Assembly (NCBI GenBank): GCA_016875695.1
Contig: VGPB01000086.1
Location: 1-7,900 of the forward strand
DNA from: Chloroflexota bacterium
GTDB lineage: Bacteria; Chloroflexota; Dehalococcoidia; UBA2979
Direction of reading: 5' to 3'
Length of the DNA: 7,900 nucleotides
Made by a program: the position numbers and the translations under genes. Of the stretch, positions 5,462 to 7,900 are shown one piece after another. How positions within the stretch are numbered: position 1 is the first letter of the stretch; each line of letters starts with the position of its first letter. The notes under the pieces were generated by a model. That model was not told the DNA's origin, did not search any database, and was given only the letters and a program-made list of their open reading frames with translations.

Positions 5462-6712
5462 GTGAACACCGGAGACACCGCGTGGATGCTCACCAGCTCG
5501 GCGCTCGTGCTGTTCATGACGCCGGGCCTGGCGCTGTTCTACGGCGGCATGGTCCGCGCGAAGAACGCGCTCGGCATGCTCATGAAGAACTTCATCGCCA
5601 TGGGCATCGTCACGGTCACGTGGATCGTGGTCGGGTACACGCTCGCCTTCGGCCCGGACATCGGGGGCGGGCTGCTCGGCGGGTTCGACTACTTCGGGCT
5701 GAAGGACGTGAGCAACGTCATCCCGGAGGATGAGCTTGGCGCGATCCACGGCGCGACGGTGCCGGACTCCGTGATCATGGTGTTCCAAATGATGTTCGCG
5801 ATCATCACGCCCGCTCTGATCTCAGGCGCGATCGCGGAGCGCATGAAGTTCACCGCGTGGGTGGTGTTCATCGCGATCTGGTCCATCGTCGTGTACGCGC
5901 CGATGGCGCACTGGGTGTGGAGCGCGAACGGCTTCATCTTCAAGGACCTCAAGGCGGTGGACTTCGCAGGCGGCACGGTGGTGCACATCAACGCCGGCGC
6001 CGCCGCGCTCGCCGCGGTGCTCGTGCTGGGGCCGCGGCTGGGCTTCCGTCGCGAGATCATCCGCCCGCACGCGCTGCCGCTGACGCTACTCGGGGCGGGC
6101 ATGCTGTGGTTCGGGTGGTTCGGGTTCAACAGCGGCTCGGCGTTCGCCGCGAACGGGCTGGCCGCGAACGCGTTCATCGTCACGCAGATCGCGGCGGGGG
6201 TCGCGGGCGCCACGTGGGCGCTGATAGAACACATCCGGCACGGCAAAGCGACCACGCTGGGCTTCGCCTCGGGCGCGGTCGCCGGGCTCGTGGCCATCAC
6301 GCCGGCCTCGGGCTTCGTGGGGCCGGTGGGCGCGATCGTGATCGGCATCGCGGCCGGCGTCATCTGCTTCCTGGCGCTGCAGATCAAGTTCAAGGCGAAC
6401 TTCGACGACGCGCTGGACGTGGTCGCGGTGCACCTCGTCGGCGGGGTGCTCGGGTCGCTGATGGTGGGGCTGTTCGCGGACAGCGAGCTCAATCCGCTGA
6501 CCAGCGACGGCCTGTTCTTCGGGGGCGGGGTCGAGCAGCTGGGCCGCCAGGCGGTGGCCGTGGTGATCGCGTTCGCCTACTCGTTCGTACTCACGTGGGT
6601 GCTGGCGCGCATCTTGGACGTCACAATGGGTTTGCGGGCGACGGAGGCCGACGAACGCCGCGGCTTGGACCTGGCCCTGCACGAGGAGCAGTCCTACGTT
6701 CTCGCCGAATAG
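5462..6712 (+). CDS. amt: Ammonium transporter, Amt/MEP/Rh family
   Basis: This is a polytopic inner-membrane ammonium channel with about eleven hydrophobic helices across 416 residues (numbered from GTG 5462). Conserved features are TGDTAWML (3-10), MTPGLALFYGGMVR (19-32), FQMMFAIITPALISGAIAERMKF (108-130), YAPMAHWVW (145-153), VDFAGGTVVHINAG (166-179), WFGWFGFNSGSAF (216-228) and DDALDVVAVHLVGG (315-328). The conduction-pore pair of histidines is His175 and His324, and the structural aspartate is Asp167. The cytosolic tail with GLRATEADERRGLDLALHEEQSY (391-413) is the conserved region that couples to GlnK. GTG 5462 has GGGAGG at 5452-5457; the in-frame ATG at 5441 has only an AGGA one base away, so it is less likely but would add seven residues. 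The gene is followed by glnK after 36 bases. Its stop is TAG. Confidence 0.97.
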   Translation: MNTGDTAWMLTSSALVLFMTPGLALFYGGMVRAKNALGMLMKNFIAMGIVTVTWIVVGYTLAFGPDIGGGLLGGFDYFGLKDVSNVIPEDELGAIHGATVPDSVIMVFQMMFAIITPALISGAIAERMKFTAWVVFIAIWSIVVYAPMAHWVWSANGFIFKDLKAVDFAGGTVVHINAGAAALAAVLVLGPRLGFRREIIRPHALPLTLLGAGMLWFGWFGFNSGSAFAANGLAANAFIVTQIAAGVAGATWALIEHIRHGKATTLGFASGAVAGLVAITPASGFVGPVGAIVIGIAAGVICFLALQIKFKANFDDALDVVAVHLVGGVLGSLMVGLFADSELNPLTSDGLFFGGGVEQLGRQAVAVVIAFAYSFVLTWVLARILDVTMGLRATEADERRGLDLALHEEQSYVLAE

Positions 6713-6748
6713 CGCGCAGACTCGCAGCGCCCGCAGGAAGGCCGTCCC

Positions 6749-7087
6749 GTGAAGTTGATCGTCGCTTACATCAACCCCTTCAAGCTCGATGAGATCCGCG
6801 ATGCGCTGAAGAATGCCGGCGTCTCCGGGCTCTCCGTCAGCAACATCCAGGGCTTCGGCCGCCAGGCCGGCCACACCGAGACGTATCGCGGCGCCGAGTA
6901 CGAGGTGGACTTCGTGCCCAAGGTGCGCATCGAGGTGCTGGCCGACGACACGCTGGCGCCGACCATCATCTCGACCATCGAGACCACGGCGCGCACGGGC
7001 TCGATTGGCGACGGGAAGATCGCGGTCCTCGCGGTAGAGGACGTGATCCGCATCCGCACCGGCGAGCGCGGGCGCGACGCGCTGTAG
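6749..7087 (+). CDS. glnK: Nitrogen regulatory PII protein GlnK
   Basis: This 112-residue PII trimer subunit senses 2-oxoglutarate, ATP and ADP and blocks or frees the Amt channel. The full PII signature is present: MKLIVAYINPFKLDEIRDAL (1-20), the T-loop GFGRQAGHTETYRGAEYEVDF (35-55) with Tyr51, the modification site, and the B-loop ARTGSIGDGKIAV (81-93) with nucleotide-contacting residues Lys90, Arg101 and Arg103. It ends in the normal RTGERGRDAL. In actinobacteria Tyr51 is reported to be adenylylated by GlnD, whereas in proteobacteria it is uridylylated. The start is GTG 6749 with AGGAAGG (6735-6741) seven bases upstream. It lies between amt and glnD in one operon, spaced 36 and 18 bases. 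Pairing with amt supports GlnK over GlnB. The stop is TAG. Confidence 0.97.
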   Translation: MKLIVAYINPFKLDEIRDALKNAGVSGLSVSNIQGFGRQAGHTETYRGAEYEVDFVPKVRIEVLADDTLAPTIISTIETTARTGSIGDGKIAVLAVEDVIRIRTGERGRDAL

Positions 7088-7105
7088 CGTCCGCCGAGCG
7101 GCCGG

Positions 7106-7900
7106 GTGACCGCCGAGCGCGAGCCCGACGCCCCCGCGGGCGCCACCGGCCGCGCGGAGCTCGCACCGTTTCTGGAGGCACGCACCGCGCACGCAGTGCG
7201 TGCCTCCCTGCAACAGGGGCCGGCCGGCATCCCGCTGCTCGCCGACGCGCTGGATGGGGCGCTGCGCGAGCTAGCGGCGCCGGCCGCGCGGCCCGGTCTC
7301 GCCGTGGTCGCACTCGGCTCGTACGGCCGCCGCGAGCAGTGCCGCCACTCTGATGTCGACGTGATGCTGCTCGTGAACGGTGCGCCGGGCGACGCGGTCA
7401 ACGCCGTGCTGTACCCGCTCTGGGACACCGGCGTGCGCATCGGCCACTCCGTGCGCAGCATCGAGCAGACGATCAGCGCCGCGCGGCAGAACATCGAGAC
7501 GCTCACCTCACTGCTCGACGCGCGGCTCGTGTGCGGCGACGCGCAGCTGTTCGAGCGCTTCACGCTGGCGCGCCGCAAGCTCGTGCGCGGCGAGCGCCGC
7601 CACCTGGGCGCGGACCTCGCGCGGCAGCAGCGCCTGCTCGTCGAGCAGGAGCCGTGGCAGCTGCAGGAGCCGAACCTGAAGTCCGGGCGCGGGGGCCTGC
7701 GCGCGCTGCAGGCGCTCCGCTGGCTCGCCGCCGCCGACGCGTTGGCGGCGGGGACGGCGGCGCCGCCCCTCGACGACACGCTCGAGGCGGCGCGCGTGCA
7801 GCTGCTGCGCGCGCGCCAAGCGCTGCACGCGCTCGACGACCATCCTAACGACCGCTACCGCCAGGACCTCGCGCTGGAGGCCGCGCGGCTGCTCGGCCGC
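7106..7900 (+). CDS. glnD: [Protein-PII] nucleotidyltransferase GlnD, N-terminal part (partial)
   Basis: The frame runs from GTG 7106 off the right edge, 265 residues of an enzyme normally around 800-900. GlnD adds a nucleotide (UMP, or AMP in actinobacteria) to Tyr51 of PII under nitrogen limitation and removes it under nitrogen excess. The nucleotidyltransferase core is visible: VVALGSYGRREQCRHSDVDV (67-86) with the GSxGR motif and metal-binding Asp83 and Asp85, then LYPLWDTGVRIGHSVRS (102-118), LLDARLVCGD (136-145), and EPNLKSGRGGLRALQALRW (188-206). The last matches the GlnD GGLRD element but has Ala200 where Asp is usual. The HD hydrolase and ACT domains lie outside the window. The start is 18 bases past glnK; no earlier start fits and the Shine-Dalgarno is weak, suggesting coupling to glnK translation. 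A strong inverted repeat sits within codons 23-34. Confidence 0.94.
   Translation, partial: MTAEREPDAPAGATGRAELAPFLEARTAHAVRASLQQGPAGIPLLADALDGALRELAAPAARPGLAVVALGSYGRREQCRHSDVDVMLLVNGAPGDAVNAVLYPLWDTGVRIGHSVRSIEQTISAARQNIETLTSLLDARLVCGDAQLFERFTLARRKLVRGERRHLGADLARQQRLLVEQEPWQLQEPNLKSGRGGLRALQALRWLAAADALAAGTAAPPLDDTLEAARVQLLRARQALHALDDHPNDRYRQDLALEAARLLGR
7174..7207 (+). repeat. Perfect 12-bp inverted repeat (hairpin) inside the start of glnD
   Basis: GGAGGCACGCAC (7174-7185) is exactly complementary to GTGCGTGCCTCC (7196-7207), with a 10-base loop (7186-7195). It encodes LEARTAHAVRAS of GlnD, 68 bases after the start codon. There is no U-tract after it, so it is not an intrinsic terminator. 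An RNA stem this stable early in a gene could slow translation, protect upstream amt-glnK message from 3' decay, or mark a processing site; none of these is shown. Confidence 0.75.

Noticed and set aside
3696..5465. Plus-strand open frame of 589 codons antisense to the methyltransferase operon
   Set aside because: It lies opposite well-supported DUF1684 and Dam-family genes and has no recognisable domain.
6086..7213. Minus-strand open frame of 375 codons opposite amt and glnK
   Set aside because: It is a shadow of strongly recognised amt and glnK, without motifs of its own.

Overview
The window is very GC-rich (clearly above 70% by eye) and densely coded. Codons strongly prefer G/C in the third position, so long open frames antisense to real genes are common and mostly meaningless. 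The gene order amt-glnK-glnD, together with an upstream array resembling the actinobacterial GlnR box, points to a high-GC actinobacterium. A deep lineage such as Thermoleophilia would fit, but class-level placement is inference.

Layout: (1) A minus-strand malate/L-lactate-type (Ldh_2 family) oxidoreductase, cut by the left edge, starts at 884. (2) Forty bases away and divergent is a plus-strand O6-alkylguanine-DNA alkyltransferase (ogt, 925-1464). (3) Convergent with ogt, nine bases apart, a minus-strand group occupies 1474-5279. In transcription order it holds a Dam-type adenine-N6 methyltransferase, a DUF1684 protein, a HAD-like hydrolase and an FMN-binding glutamate-synthase-like gene. 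The first three are joined by a 3-nt gap and a 4-nt overlap, so they are very likely co-transcribed; the fourth follows after 69 nt. The glutamate-synthase-like gene has two in-frame stop codons and no frameshift, so I annotate it as a pseudogene or read-through candidate. (4) Bases 5280-5461 are a divergent regulatory region of visibly lower GC. It carries five GAAAC/GCAAC/CAAAC pentamers at 10-12 bp intervals. (5) On the plus strand, amt (ammonium channel), glnK (PII protein) and glnD (PII nucleotidyltransferase, cut by the right edge) form an operon.

The right half is an ammonium uptake and sensing module. Amt conducts ammonia, GlnK gates Amt and carries a modifiable Tyr51, and GlnD modifies that tyrosine. 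The GlnR-like array would switch the operon on under nitrogen limitation. Because the array sits between divergent operons, the methyltransferase/DUF1684/HAD/glutamate-synthase group could share that control, but this is inference.

I see no tRNA, rRNA, CRISPR array, insertion sequence or attachment site. The points most worth checking are the doubly interrupted glutamate-synthase gene, the GlnR-like array, and a perfect 12-bp inverted repeat inside the start of glnD.
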